Origin: Ptiloglossa arizonensis
Taxonomy: Eukaryota > Arthropoda > Insecta > Hymenoptera > Colletidae
Direction: 5' to 3'
Length of the DNA stretch: 64,000 nt
Assembly: GCF_051014685.1 (NCBI RefSeq)
Contig: NC_135052.1
Location: forward strand, 9,143,105 to 9,207,104
Within the stretch, counting starts at the first letter, position 1; each line of letters opens with the position of its first letter. Of the stretch, positions 13,405 through 24,843 are shown one piece after another. Position numbers and translations under genes: made by a program. The notes under the pieces are model-generated. The model did not search any database. It was not told where the DNA came from and saw nothing but the letters and a program-made list of their open reading frames with translations.

Positions 13405-15759
13405 GCGGGATTTAAACATTATAGATTCTTAAAACTCGAAACGACGATCGCGACAGACGTACGGCAAGTGTCACTTGAAATCGCACAGACCGGCGCTCGT
13501 ACGATTTTTGTTTGTTAAATATTCTACTCGAGTATTTATGACGTAGTTAACTGGAAAACAAATACTGCAGTTCGTTTCCATTCAACGTGCAACAATGACA
13601 CGGCAAAAACTTTACTTAAACGTTATTGGGTAATTTTTCCTCGGTCTGCCTCTGAGTCTGCAACTAGATTCGGATAACGTATAGTATGATTAATGATTCA
13701 CGATTACGATTACCCAGTAATGAAGGTAGTGATTAATGATTATGATTACCGTGTAATTAATAATTATGATCGATGAACAATAGAAACAATCGAAGCGAAT
13801 GTAATCGGACACGATGAATTTATTCATCATTAATCACGAGATGATTACATTCCAGGATATAATTGATTTGATAATTAATGAGTAGGTATTAAAAGCACTG
13901 AATATTTGTTTAAAAAATTCGATTCATTGAATAAACGGATGAATCATTACAATATTATTTTTACTAGGTAAAGGCAGCGGTGATCTTCCACTTTATGATT
14001 ATGAATTATTGACCAAAGTCTACGGAATACAAATGTCGTTCACGATTACTGATTCGTTTCAATAATCGTGACGATTAATCGTTCAACCTTTTATCCTTAT
14101 CGCGACTACTTTGTTGATCTGCTACGGAAATAATCGAAAGATTATTGCTTCATTCAACTCTGCCTAGCAACCCCTAACTTAAACGTTAGGACGTTCGATG
14201 GTCGGTCATGGAATGTATACACATATAGGGTTCGAGGGTGGATTTAGAAGTTACGGTAAAGGGATCGGTTGGATAGCCCTCTAGCGATGAGTATAGGAAA
14301 TTACGCCACACCTACAGAAATCACTAATCAGCAAAAATCGTACATCTTGGCTTAACACTAACAAAGTGATGAATATCCAGTTTTTTTTTCTCTTTTTTAT
14401 TATTCTTTAAACGATGATATTTCACTTTGCGTCGATAACACCGAGCATACTTTGGATAAACGCGCGAAAGAAATAATTATTATACGGTTGCTCAAGAGTA
14501 GTAGGAGCATCGTTTCAATCGTCAGAATGTGTATCTCCTCGGAGATACGCGTATGCAAATTCTTCAAAAATACGCAAACGTGTACGTTTAATTTCGAAGT
14601 TATTTTAAATATTGCAACACGGAAGTAAGTAACTGAAATTGCGAAGAAATTTTCGTACGATTGAACGCGGCAACATCCTCGTAAGATAGCTCAAAGCTAC
14701 ATCCTCACCCGTGTGTATTGTCCTTTTAACGAAAGTGAGCGTACAAAGGAGAGAAAGAAAGGTCAATCCTGGAAGGAATTGCTGATGAATTGCTTCGTAA
14801 GGCCTGAGACGAAGCAAATATCACTCGACACTGTTCACACTCCTCTTACTTATGCTACCACATTCGTAGAGAGACACTTGTACTCCAAGCATGTAACGTT
14901 ACCAGCAGACTTTTATGTCGCCGGCAGGGTTGTCTTAAGAGGGGCAGGGTTGTCTCTTAACGATTCTTTTTTGTTTCGACACTTTCGTAACTTTAATGAC
15001 AAGGGAGATAGAAGTTGACGATGCGAGCGATGTAGGTGCAGCAGTTGCTCAGAATCCATAGAAAAGTATTTCAGCAAGTTGATGCAACGTTGTCGTAGAA
15101 GTTAGTTTAACGATACACCAACGAGCAAAGAACGATAAGAATAAGACACTTTCCTTGCGATATCGTATTTTACCAATTTTTCGTATTCGTGTCGCGTTGT
15201 ACGATATTCTCGAAACTTTACGTTAAAAGTAATCGTACAATTCGAGCAGCGGTACAAAAAAAGTTTGATCACGAAGAATCGTTTCACGAGTGACATCGAT
15301 TGAGTGTAAAATCGATTAGACGGGCAGCAATAAACCTTCGTCGTCTCTGGAAAAATGTAACGTTCCATTTGACGTAATTATTTGATCGATATTGCCCGAA
15401 TTATTCAAATTATTTTTTAGAGAACCGTTATCTCTACTGACACGGACAGAATGAAAAGGTTAGAGTTTAACCCGACTCGACGTAAATGACACCTGTCTCC
15501 TCTGTAAGCGCAAACATTGATCGGTTTTCCTGATATCTTTTGCGTTCTGATTTCACGCAGATACGAATTCCTCAACCGTAGCCAAATTTGAGAACCGTGA
15601 ACTCCCCTTTGCCTTGCCGCGATCTTCCCGATGTTTGCGCAAAAATAAACAAACTCATCCTAAAATTATTGGCCAAAAATAGCGATACAAATGTAGATCC
15701 GGGATTTACAAGTTAACCGAACAAGTGTTACAAATTTTGACACGTATAGTGCGCGCGTG
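13405..15759. other. No gene; GATTA-rich low-complexity patch and a microduplication
   Basis: The part from about 13670 to 14090 is unusually dense in GATTA/TAAT words, with loosely repeated GATTAATGATTATGATTAC-like strings. The part at 14921-14970 carries a small direct duplication of GGCAGGGTTGTCT. ORFs in 14.6-15.4 kb show no recognisable domain or splice support. Confidence 0.4.
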
Positions 15760-15788
15760 CACACACACACACACACACACATATATAC
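15760..15788. repeat. (AC)n microsatellite followed by (AT)n
   Basis: A run of about eleven AC units is followed by four AT units. Simple sequence; likely polymorphic. Confidence 0.95.
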
Positions 15789-16774
15789 TCACCGTGAGTC
15801 AAATATAGTTGTACCGTTTGCACAACGGATAAATATTTATTCGTCCAACCGCGTTATTCGAACAAACTTCTACCGGAGTAAACGTTTATTTGTTACGAGC
15901 CAACATTGTGCATTAAAAATAACGATCCTCCGGATAAAGATTTATTCGAGGCAATTCGAACAACGTTCGACACTGGTGTACAACGAAGTGTAAGGAGAAC
16001 GAACAGATCGTGCTCCTTTTCAATTAGTCGAGCACAGTCGATACTCGGTTTTGTATCTTTTTTCTACGAGTAATAAATATTTCATCGTCGCGACCGTCCA
16101 ACGAATTACAATTTTCTATCGATCGTGTTCTTTTCAAACGTTAAACAGCAATAAATCCTCGATTCTTACGGTGCCCTCGCTCACGATGCAATTCCTTCGG
16201 ATCTACGGTCCAATTTTCTCTTGTCTCGTCAATACCACTTTCACGCGTACAAATTGATAATAAGTCAACAGCAGCAAGTGTCGAGGGGAAAGAAACTCTG
16301 AAGGGACGTGCCACATCTAAGTGGTTTCCCGAAGGTCAGAATTTTCCCTCGCGTATTTGCCAGACATACAGCACGAAATGGGGTACTTCTTCGGGGCAGT
16401 TCAGTTTATTTGATCGGAAGAAAATCCCTGTGCTTCAGACCGAAAGGGAAAGTGTGCTGAGCGATATCGTTTCCCCGTGTTTCTTTGACGTATTTATAGC
16501 AGAGAAATGTGTCCCTTTGTCTCTATGCCTGTCACGCGCAAACATTCAGCCATTCGATAAATCTTTAGTTCGCCCGGCTAACCAGATATTTAGAATTTTT
16601 CACTTTTTTCAAAGGTTTTCGCTTGTTCTTCATCGCAAAGAAATCGATGTAACGTTGAAACGTTTGCGTCTCGGAGAATCGATAAATTCGTTAGTCACGC
16701 TCGGCGCGAAAAATTGTTAATTTTAAGAAACGAGACGAATTCAACTGGTATAGAATTTCCCGGTTACACGAAAT

Positions 16775-16855
16775 ACGATTATATTTCTATGGGAGTATTA
16801 CCAATGAATTGGCGAGGATTTTCCGACGACAATGAGTCCAAACACGACCTTCTTC
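16775..16855 (+). repeat. Dispersed repeat, family A, single copy
   Basis: This segment contains GGGAGTATTA, then ATTGGCGAGG, then GAGTCCAAACACGACC. The same ordered blocks occur as the two arms of the inverted repeat at 36700-36928, which defines a family with three copies in the window. Identity is moderate (estimated by eye at 65-75%). No coding potential is evident. Confidence 0.55.
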
Positions 16856-19800
16856 AGACTATATTTAATTACACTCTAGTATTATATGTATTTTAATACG
16901 TGCAAATAGTTTTGCAGAAATTCATTAAATATCCCCAAATAAGTACAATTCGTATTTTAAATTGTACAATAAATCTGATACTCGTTAATGTTCTATTTTT
17001 ATTATTACACCATTAAATTTACAAGTTCTCACTCATTCTAATAATTTAATAATGAAATTCTTACGTGGATGAATCTTTCAATCGTTCAAAAAATGATAAT
17101 CGTTGCCATCGTAACGAAAGCATTAATTCTCGTATTAAAAATCTATCCGAAACAAGAATCTTATCGAAAAATTTGTATTTAATTTTTAATAAACTCGGTA
17201 CACCCTATTTTTAACATTTCAGAGTTCTTCGCGAGAACTATGTTACACCTGCTTAATACGTAAGTATAACAAATAATACACGATAACAGTCATCCTCGAT
17301 TCCCTACATAAAATACGTAGAAATAGGTAGCAAAAAATACGGAAATAATAGTTAACCGAGCTTCTATGTTTACGTTCGTCGCTGAAACGAAGGTCCTTTC
17401 GAAAGACCGGCACATCTTTACCTTGTGAGCAACCTACCAATCACACGGCTTTGTATTAATTCAACCGAAAGCCGGAAGGCGAGATTTCGTTCTCCGAATC
17501 TGTTTGCCAGTCAGTTCGACACAACACGCGCCCTTGGCACGATGCGGCTCCTGATCTCTTTCGATGAATCGATATTTACGACTTTGTTACAGCGCGCGTC
17601 GTTAACTTCGGTGAACAAACAAGTGTGCAACGAGAAGAAATTACTGTTCTCCGATTACCCAATTCTTCGATCCCGATCTTTACCGATCGAGTACAAAATC
17701 TACTGAAGAGTTCTGATGCGTCGTTGATCGGTACTTGGTTAAAATCGAACGAAAGAATCGCACTTTCCAAATGAATGCTAGGTGTAATTTATCAAACTTG
17801 GGATGACCTTTCGAGTCTATTTATTAATTGTACTTAACACAGAGTGGTACATTGCGATTAATAAAATTACGAAATACCAATGCTATTATAATATTATAAA
17901 ATTTACGAATTGACGATACAGAGAGTGTTTACGTAAGAGTTCTGGTGCTTTTGATCCATCGTGTGTTGTTCAATGATTAAATGATATAACGATACACGGT
18001 AATTAAAATATTCCGAGTTATAGTCGAATCAGTGACAATGGTATATTGTTAACAACGAAGTTATAATATAAACGTATGAAACGACGAAACTTGAAATTCA
18101 CGTTAAACGGTGAAAATAATGCAATTGTGAATCCTGAAGATTACGACACAGCAAGAGTATTAACGAGTGGATCTAAATGAGAACAACGTTCCTTTTTCTG
18201 GCCAGGTAAGCACCAACAATACTGTTTGAAACCTTTTACTTTTCTCCATGCAATTCCGTCTTTCATTGGCCTCAAGATTTCATGGAATATGATTGGACGG
18301 TTTTTCAGACTCTCTCAAGACCTATAATCACGAAATTGGCTTTTCAGTCGATTGTTTCTTCTTGCCGATGAATTTCCTTAACGTATATACATTTTTCCAC
18401 AAGGTTCTACTTAGAATTTTATTTCACGATGCTATCAGGTTTTTTGCTTTTCGAATATTTTATTTATTTGGTATGGACGTAGTACAGTCATCGGTACTAA
18501 ATATATATACAAAATAAGAAATCGATGCGTTCGATAAATATCTTTGTAAAATATTTCAAAGGTAATTCAATTTTCAGTGACGATAATCGATCTAAGGATT
18601 CTTTCGTTTATTTCCATATAACATATCGTACAGATAATATTAAAATTTTCTTTCGATGTCGAAATTACGTCGAAATTACATCGAAATAATGTCGAAAGAG
18701 CATATAGTTCTCAATTGAAAACGATACGGTGGTAATTTATTACCGGAAATATTAGCAATTAACATATGCGGAGAGAAATATCGGGGCACTTGTAGGAATG
18801 TCAGTTAGTAGCCTAATTGCGAATTTACTGGTAAATGTATCGTACAGTTCAGTGTGGGTTGCTGGAATAATAGTTATGCCAATATAATCTCATCTGGCAA
18901 ACCTAGGCGCGCCGCAATTACTATTCAATCTAGACATTTCGAACATGAAACCAATCTGACTATTATGGGTCAACTAAATTGAGCACGCATTTCGATATCC
19001 AATATAGCGCTATTAAGATAATAGCAATTTCTTTCGCTTTCTTTTAATATTGCCCGACGTTGATTATTATCCTTATTCTCGCAAATGACCGGCACAGTAA
19101 TTTTCTTATCGTGCGATACCGTACAATCCTGCCACTTTTAAACAAGAATATACGTATCTGTTGAAATAAACTGATTCGAGTACCCTCTGTCCGAAGTACG
19201 TGTCAAAAATAATTTTCTAGACGATTAGAGTCTGTCCACGATACGTGAACATTTATCTAACGACGAAACGACGTTTTCGATTATCGAACGATTTATGTTC
19301 GAGGAAAAGGATAAGAATTGATCGCGTTAGAAAATTCAACGAAGGAAACGTTAATGTACACGTTCGATTCTCCACATTTCAATTATTTTAAACGCGGAAC
19401 ACCAATCGTTTAATCGTCTGTTTCACGAAACAAGATTCGAACGATACTTGTTGCCGATCGGAGACACCCTATTTTCAGAATAGAGATATCCAGATAATCC
19501 GCAACACGAACAATCCATCCGCGATCGGGAACGTACCGTATCTTGCTATACAATCCGAAGATCGAATTACATGTACATTTTACGTTTGCACGTTATATGT
19601 TTATTTGTATGCACCGCGGTTCGTAATGCTGGTAATTTGTACCAACGCAACATTGACACCTTTACCGGAAGTAACGCCACAATACCGAGATATGGCATTC
19701 ATCGTACCGCATTGTTAAAATTCGATATTATATATTATTTACGGGAACATAATGTTTTCCATCGCTGCTGGAAGGATTAAATTTCGACTCGTTTCAAAAT

Positions 19801-20233
19801 TATTTTCATTATTATTCAAAGATGGATTTCATGCTTTTAAAAGGAATTCGTGTAGCAGAAAAAGAAAAAAGGAACGTATTATTTATGAAAATAGTCACTC
19901 TATTAAAATAATTACAAATTTCAATTCAATTGCTTTTATTAATTTAAGTAAACTATCAAGAAGCAATTCCTTCGACACCCAACATCGGATTACCGCGTCT
20001 CATCTCGGATCTGTTAACCGATTCTTCGCTATTGTAAGATTTTCAATTGTTTGCACAGTATTTTATTTACGAAGGAGAGGAAGATTTTGATATTTTTTAT
20101 CGAGCAACACTCGAAACGAACGGAGATACGAAAGTTTGCTTTGAAAGTCGATCGGAGAACATTTCTAATCGCGTAGGGGAATGTTCAATTCAGATTGAGA
20201 AATTATTTTAAAATATCCACCATAGACTCTTAC
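16856..20233. other. No confirmed gene; one weak exon candidate
   Basis: The stretch is mostly AT-rich. At 18177-18205 a short ORF (MRTTFLFLA plus two bases of the next codon) ends at a good donor, GTAAGC, and could be the start of a signal-peptide exon, but support is thin. CACCCTATTTT-type TE-end motifs occur near 17203 and 19466 without a recognisable element. Confidence 0.35.
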
Positions 20234-20347
20234 CGGTTCACGTGTTTTAAATTTCCGAGATTGGGATCTATCCTTGTCAACTTCAATGATTCCGGTGCCA
20301 CTTTTCAATTTCTTTCCCTTCCAGGGTGGTACGGTTTCAATGGGCAT
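20234..20347 (-). CDS. Candidate exon, unknown protein
   Basis: A minus-strand segment of 38 codons, beginning ATG at 20347, reads MPIETVPPWKGKKLK and later DKDRSQSRKFKTREP, then meets a GTAAGA donor in phase 0. The codon use and composition (Lys, Arg, Asp, Pro) look protein-like and the frame is open. However, there is no good polypyrimidine acceptor upstream on the minus strand. The family is not recognised. It could be a first coding exon, a retro-copied fragment or chance. Confidence 0.25.
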
Positions 20348-21670
20348 TCTATTTAGCTCGTATCGCAGTTTCTACTGCCTCGGTTTCGTTCGTATCGAGC
20401 ATTCAATTTCGTCGATCTCGTTATTGTATCTCTCTTCGTTTCGCTTTTCTTTTGTGTTTTTTTACTTGATCGAGCTGCTTGCTCCCAGCGGGATGTTCTT
20501 TAATTATCTTCGTTGCGCGAAACACTTTGTATCTCCTTTTCTGTGTTCGCTGCTGTTAAGGGCCCTTATTCCCTTTCTTCGTCTCTCGTTTTATTTTTCA
20601 ATAGAAGGTGGTTTTCGGTTGCTGCACGATCCCTTTGAATTTGCCGTGTACATAATTTGATGGCGCACTGCACGACTCCTCCTCCTTCCTGTCTTCAGCC
20701 CAATTTCGGGCTCGGAACCCATTGCGTTTCTGTACCACTATTACGCTTGTACTCTGTCTTGAATATTTTCATCGACTGACCGACTGTTCAATTTCGTCAT
20801 TTTTCTTTCATTTAACAGTGTTGAAAAAACCCGTACATTTTGCCGAAAGTGTGGCAGACGTACATCTGGAACGAAGAACTATCAATTTATTAAAACTCAA
20901 GTTCTTGATTCGAAGTGTTTTCCTAAGATTTATTTTGTCTCTTTTTTCTGCTGATGGATAGTGTGTCGGGTTCGTCCTACTGTTGAAAAAGGATGAAACT
21001 TACAAGATCGCTGGTTGAACCTTTTCACGTCATCTTGCGTAACTATACCATAACTTACCGTGTCGCTTATCGTTTGTCGTCCAGTTATCGAAATCTATTA
21101 TTTTTTGAAACAAGTTCAGCGAACGAAGTTTGATAATGTATCGCGTTAGAACACGAAAGCAACGTTTATTGGGATAACATCGAAATCGTCGATGATTTGT
21201 TGGATGATCGGTCATCTGATAGCCTTGATCGCTAAAGCATCGTCAAACGTAGTTAGTGTTTGAAAGAATTATTCATCGTTTCGAAGACCGTATTCGCACA
21301 AAGTTTGATTTATCCAATAGTGAAATTTTAAGTTGATCCTCTCCACTAAATATTGTAATATTAAGTACTGCAATATATGTAAACATAATGATCGCTCATA
21401 GCTCGAGTATAACTTAGTCACAAATTTAATACAAATTATAATTGCAGTCAAGTTCCTACGAATCGATAAATCAATACATAGTTACTTGGTACTCAGCACT
21501 TTCAGTTACTGTCAGCCATCGAGTTGTAATTCCCTGTTCCAACGAGCATTATAGCTGAAATGTATTATGCATTGTATATTGTTACGATATAACTCTACAT
21601 TTTTTTTTATTTTTTTGTCCGAACTCGAACACGTTTCATCGACACTGAATTTGGCCCACGTTATCTGGTA
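20348..21670. other. No gene seen
   Basis: This contains a pyrimidine-rich part at 20.3-20.7 kb with a long hydrophobic chance ORF on the plus strand (Phe/Ser/Leu-rich), then AT-rich DNA. Nothing is supported. Confidence 0.45.
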
Positions 21671-21678
21671 GCCAATAT

Positions 21679-21853
21679 ACACGTCCATTGACCGACGTGT
21701 ATCGTTGATAATGTATTATATTTTTTTTAAACCAGGAATTGGCAAGTTGCAACGTGATGAAATCGAGTACAATGAAATTGAATTAGAGGCAACAAGGTGC
21801 AACGTGATGTAATGCCTGGTCTATAAAAGCTGACCAGCGGCCAGCGAAGCGAA
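21679..21853 (+). promoter_or_regulatory. TATA-box promoter with upstream direct repeats
   Basis: TATAAAAG at 21822-21829 is a near-perfect TATA box in moderately GC-rich sequence, so it is less likely to be AT noise. Transcription would start near 21852. Upstream, a 12-mer TGCAACGTGATG is repeated exactly at 21748 and 21798 (spacing 50 bp). A 7-bp palindrome pair, ACACGTC and GACGTGT, lies at 21679-21700. These are plausible factor-binding sites. Promoter function is inferred. Confidence 0.5.
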
Positions 21854-21910
21854 CATTCTAAAAGGAGCTCCCAAACGAATATTTCGCGGCGATAGATCCG
21901 CAGCGATGTA

Positions 21911-22033
21911 ATGTACGTTGCGGCTTACGAGTTTGTTTGCACCGACGCGAAAAGTTTCTGCAAAAACTACGAATTTGCAGCTCCTTTTCTCGTTGCGGAT
22001 TGTTTCGCTCTTAAAACTAAATTCGAGACTTAA
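21911..22033 (+). CDS. Small ORF (40 codons) behind the TATA box
   Basis: The ORF lies about 60 nt after the predicted transcription start. It begins MYVAAYEFVCTDAKSFC, has three Cys and many aromatic residues, and ends KTKFET followed by TAA. It is preceded by a minimal uORF (ATG TAA at 21906-21911) whose stop overlaps the ATG of this ORF (ATGTAATG), a layout that permits reinitiation control. There is no signal peptide and no recognised family. Alternatives are that GTAATG at 21908 is a splice donor, making this leader an untranslated first exon, or that the transcript is noncoding. Confidence 0.3.
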   Translation: MYVAAYEFVCTDAKSFCKNYEFAAPFLVADCFALKTKFET

Positions 22034-22072
22034 ATCAATACGAGAAACGTATTTTAATAGCAGAAATGATTA

Positions 22073-22195
22073 AAAATTATCTACCTCAAAATATAAATCG
22101 AAATTGAAAATTAAAATGTAGAAATATAGAATTTGAATTTAAAATATAGAAAATTATCTACTTTAAAATGTAAATTGAAATTGGAAAAGAAATAT
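22073..22195. repeat. AT-rich tandem duplication, unit about 70 bp
   Basis: AAAATTATCTAC is followed by AAAAT.TAAAT.GAAATTG in two consecutive blocks, starting near 22074 and 22150, with modest divergence. Noncoding. Confidence 0.5.
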
Positions 22196-22657
22196 AAAGT
22201 ATCCGATACGATTGTGTGGTTGGTACTGATAAAAATACAGGTAATATAAATTAGCTAGTTACAAAGAAATAATTACTTTACTTACCTTACATAGTTTAAT
22301 TAATTATAAGTAACGATAGCGAAAACTTACAAGAATAGCTACACTTGCAAATAATTGGCGTTGGTCTGTGGGATCCTTAACAGTAACATTCTAATAGTAG
22401 ATTCTCGTAGTGAGAGTTCAAGTAGGGACCATTTCGAATGCTAACATTATACTTACGTTTAATCCTTACGCTATCGTTGCACAGATTGGTATGGTGGGTA
22501 TTGCAGTGATTCTCACTTTCAAGTTCAGATTTAAATTATTCCCGAGTTATCTTTCTTCTTTTCTCTTGCAATAAGTTCCATATGTTTCACTGCGCGATCG
22601 TTATAATAATTACAAAATTATCGTAATTTTGACTTCTTTTTGTTCACTTTTCACCAG
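22196..22657. other. No gene seen
   Basis: AT-rich DNA that ends in a long pyrimidine tract forming the acceptor of the next candidate exon. A minus-strand GTAAGT at about 22287 has no coding sequence in front of it. Confidence 0.45.
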
Positions 22658-22766
22658 AGGATGGTTCCACGAAGGTTTGCGCAGAGGTGGTTCGTACTCA
22701 CACGACGATTCTGATCCCGATCGTAAATTGCTGTCGTGGACCGAACGCGATCGTTACCAAAATTAA
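22658..22766 (+). CDS. Candidate exon, possibly terminal, unknown protein
   Basis: A strong acceptor (pyrimidine tract then TTCACCAG) precedes a segment that is open only in phase 2. It reads GWFHEGLRRGGSYSHDD, continues through DPDRKLLSWTERDRYQN, and ends in TAA at 22764. The hydrophilic, Arg/Asp/Ser/Tyr-rich composition with varied codons is protein-like and stands out from the flanks. It could be a last coding exon. If the GTAAAT in its middle were used, it could be internal with phase 1 out. It does not connect in phase to the 25838 exon. Phase-2 donors that could feed it exist at 18205 and within the 21911 ORF. No family is recognised. Confidence 0.35.
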
Positions 22767-23079
22767 TGAAACTATCCATAATTCATAGACCGAAATTTAA
22801 GAAAACCTTGCCAATGTATTCTATTCGCGGTATAGTCGAAAAACGATGCACGCACGAGAATTCTCTAAGAACACGACAGGAAACGGCAGTCTGAAGAGCT
22901 AATTATCGGCCAAGACATAAAGATTAGACTCTTTCCCTGGACCCTATCGGAACGGTCGTATTTAGCAATGAAACTGTAGGTTACAGGAGCAACCTAGACA
23001 TATAATTAGAGCGGAGTACTTCGTGAGAAAATACCCGACCATATAATAGCTTCGGGCCACGGAACCTAAGGGAATTTCT
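22767..23079. other. No gene seen
   Basis: Short spacer with nothing recognisable. Confidence 0.4.
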
Positions 23080-23570
23080 GCCGATTTCGGATCAGTAGTT
23101 TTGTTTACTCGTGAGATCGAACGACCATCTATACTGTATCTCTCGAAATGTTCATTGACGGGAACTATTGAATCGTTTGAAAGAATAACGATTCGAAATT
23201 TATTCCTTTCGATAATCTCATCGTTGATGCGTGAAGTGTCGGTATAAAAAAGTAACGATTGAAAACAATTTGAAAACACGAAAGATGTGTATCGATCTAG
23301 AGTAACAAACAAATCTTTAGAAGCCGATTTTGGGTCAGTAGTTTTGTTTACTCGTGAGATCGACCGACCATCTATACTGTATCTCTCTAAATGTTCATTG
23401 ACGGGAACTATTGAATCGTTTGAAAGAATAACGATTCGAAATTTATTCCTTTCGATAATCTCATCGTTGATGCGTGAAATGCCGGTATAAAAAGTAACGA
23501 TCTTTCAATTTGAAAACACGAAAGATGTGTATCGAGGGAATCTAGCGTAAGAAACAAATCTTTAGAAACC
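23080..23570. repeat. Tandem duplication of a 243-bp unit
   Basis: Two adjacent copies, about 23080-23322 and 23323-23570, share long exact runs such as GTAGTTTTGTTTACTCGTGA and ATTGACGGGAACTATTGAAT. There are few substitutions and small indels in the 3' half, so the duplication is recent. The ORFs on both strands here are byproducts of the repeat. Confidence 0.9.
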
Positions 23571-24474
23571 GTTTCGCAAAATACTGTTGTGTCGGTTGTT
23601 CGATCGAACAGATACGATGCTTTCGAATGGCTTCCATTGTTCGCGCGAGAATCGATTGCCCAAGATCGATCCCTTGCGCTTCCCAAGTTAGTTTCCTCCT
23701 AGGAAGGTACCTGTCTCTTCGTTGTTTTTCCGTGAAACTATTTCTACGGATAACTCGAAAAGGACGACGACACCGACCAATTCCATGGATCGAAGTGCCG
23801 GGCTATTGTCCGTAACACTTTGAGCACTCTCGTACCCTTAGAGTCCAGGCTGTTGGGACGTGGTCGTCAAGAGGAACCCCTGTATCGTTCGATTGCCTTG
23901 GCATAAGCACCATTGCATCATCCAATAGCGAACCTGTACAATTACAATTGACCGATATAACGCCTTTATGCTTGTCGCGGCCAATCATTATTAGCTGCTC
24001 CGGCGAAATATCGTCGGGTTTCGGTCAGTTCGTACACGACATGTGAAACGTAATACTGACACCGATGGCGAAACGTAATCTAAATAATTATGTTCGTTGA
24101 ATAATCGATGACCTTTACGGGGATTATTGTTATCGTGTAATCGGCAACGGTAATTAACGAGTTACCGAAAGAATCAGAGCGCGTATGTAATTATCGAACA
24201 CGATCGACTTATTAATTATTAATCGCGAAACGATCGCGTACACGATTATTCGGAGCTGTTGCCTTTCAAAGGATCTGTTCGGAGCCCACGTCACTCATCT
24301 CGTCGGGTTGGTCGCCTTTGTTTACGTTTGATATGTTATAACTTGGAAAGCTTGAACGTTGGCATCTATACACTTGGTGGATTTACCAGTGTCGCATCGA
24401 AAATGCACGTAGAGGTGCTCGTGGTAGGCTTGGGACGATGGAATTGAGCAAGCCACTCGCAAGAAGAGGTCCCC
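23571..24474. other. No gene; ATTA-rich patch
   Basis: Moderately CpG-rich sequence with chance ORFs. The part at 24060-24250 is rich in TAATTA/ATTAATCG words and loosely resembles the 13.7-14.1 kb patch; both may be simple diverged repeats. Confidence 0.4.
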
Positions 24475-24843
24475 AGGTGTAATTCTCACTTTTTAACGAG
24501 CTTTTGCACAATGGTAGAACGTAAAATACTGAAGGTGATATATGGTTTTAGGCGTAGTCGGTTAGTAAGTGTTTAATGAAAGATTAAACATTCTCCCAAA
24601 GGGATTCGAACCTGCGCGCAAAGAGGCTGCCGAGCACACATCTGCACCAACTGCGCCCACGTGTATATGTATACTGTCAACGATGCTTATGTTACAGAAC
24701 GGAAGATAAATCTCCCTCAAAACTTTATCGTTATATATCTTCGAACCTGTTAACCGTCTACGCCTTGAGCTATGTATCACCCGCTTCAATAATTCAAACC
24801 CTATTACTCTGCAAAAGCTCGTTGAAAAGTGAGGATTACACCT
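24475..24843. mobile_element. Non-autonomous TIR element with an internal tRNA-like segment
   Basis: Terminal inverted repeats of 34 bp lie at 24475-24508 (starting AGGTGTAATTCTCAC) and 24810-24843 (inverse complement AGGTGTAATCCTCAC); 32 of 34 positions match. The interior of 301 bp has no transposase. On the minus strand at about 24594-24665 it carries GGGCGCAGTTGG and, further on, GGTTCGAATCC. These resemble the A and B boxes of a tRNA gene, but acceptor and T-stem pairing is poor. The whole looks like a MITE of unknown superfamily or a hairpin-forming SINE-like unit. No target-site duplication could be fixed with certainty. Confidence 0.65.
24594..24665 (-). pseudogene. tRNA-like pseudogene (pol III A and B box)
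   Basis: An intact B box (GGTTCGAATCC) lies about 40 nt after an A-box-like GGCGCAGTTGG. The spacing is tRNA-like, but the expected 5-bp T stem and 7-bp acceptor stem do not pair, so it is not a functional tRNA. It may be the tRNA-derived head of a SINE sitting inside the TIR element. Confidence 0.4.

Noticed and set aside
13670..14090. GATTA/TAAT-rich patch as a homeodomain enhancer
   Set aside because: Such words are expected in AT-rich simple sequence; nothing beyond density supports function.
20274..20660. 128-codon hydrophobic plus-strand ORF after a good-looking acceptor
   Set aside because: The pyrimidine tract is the complement of Lys codons in the more protein-like minus-strand frame, and the ORF is a Phe/Ser/Leu-rich low-complexity translation.
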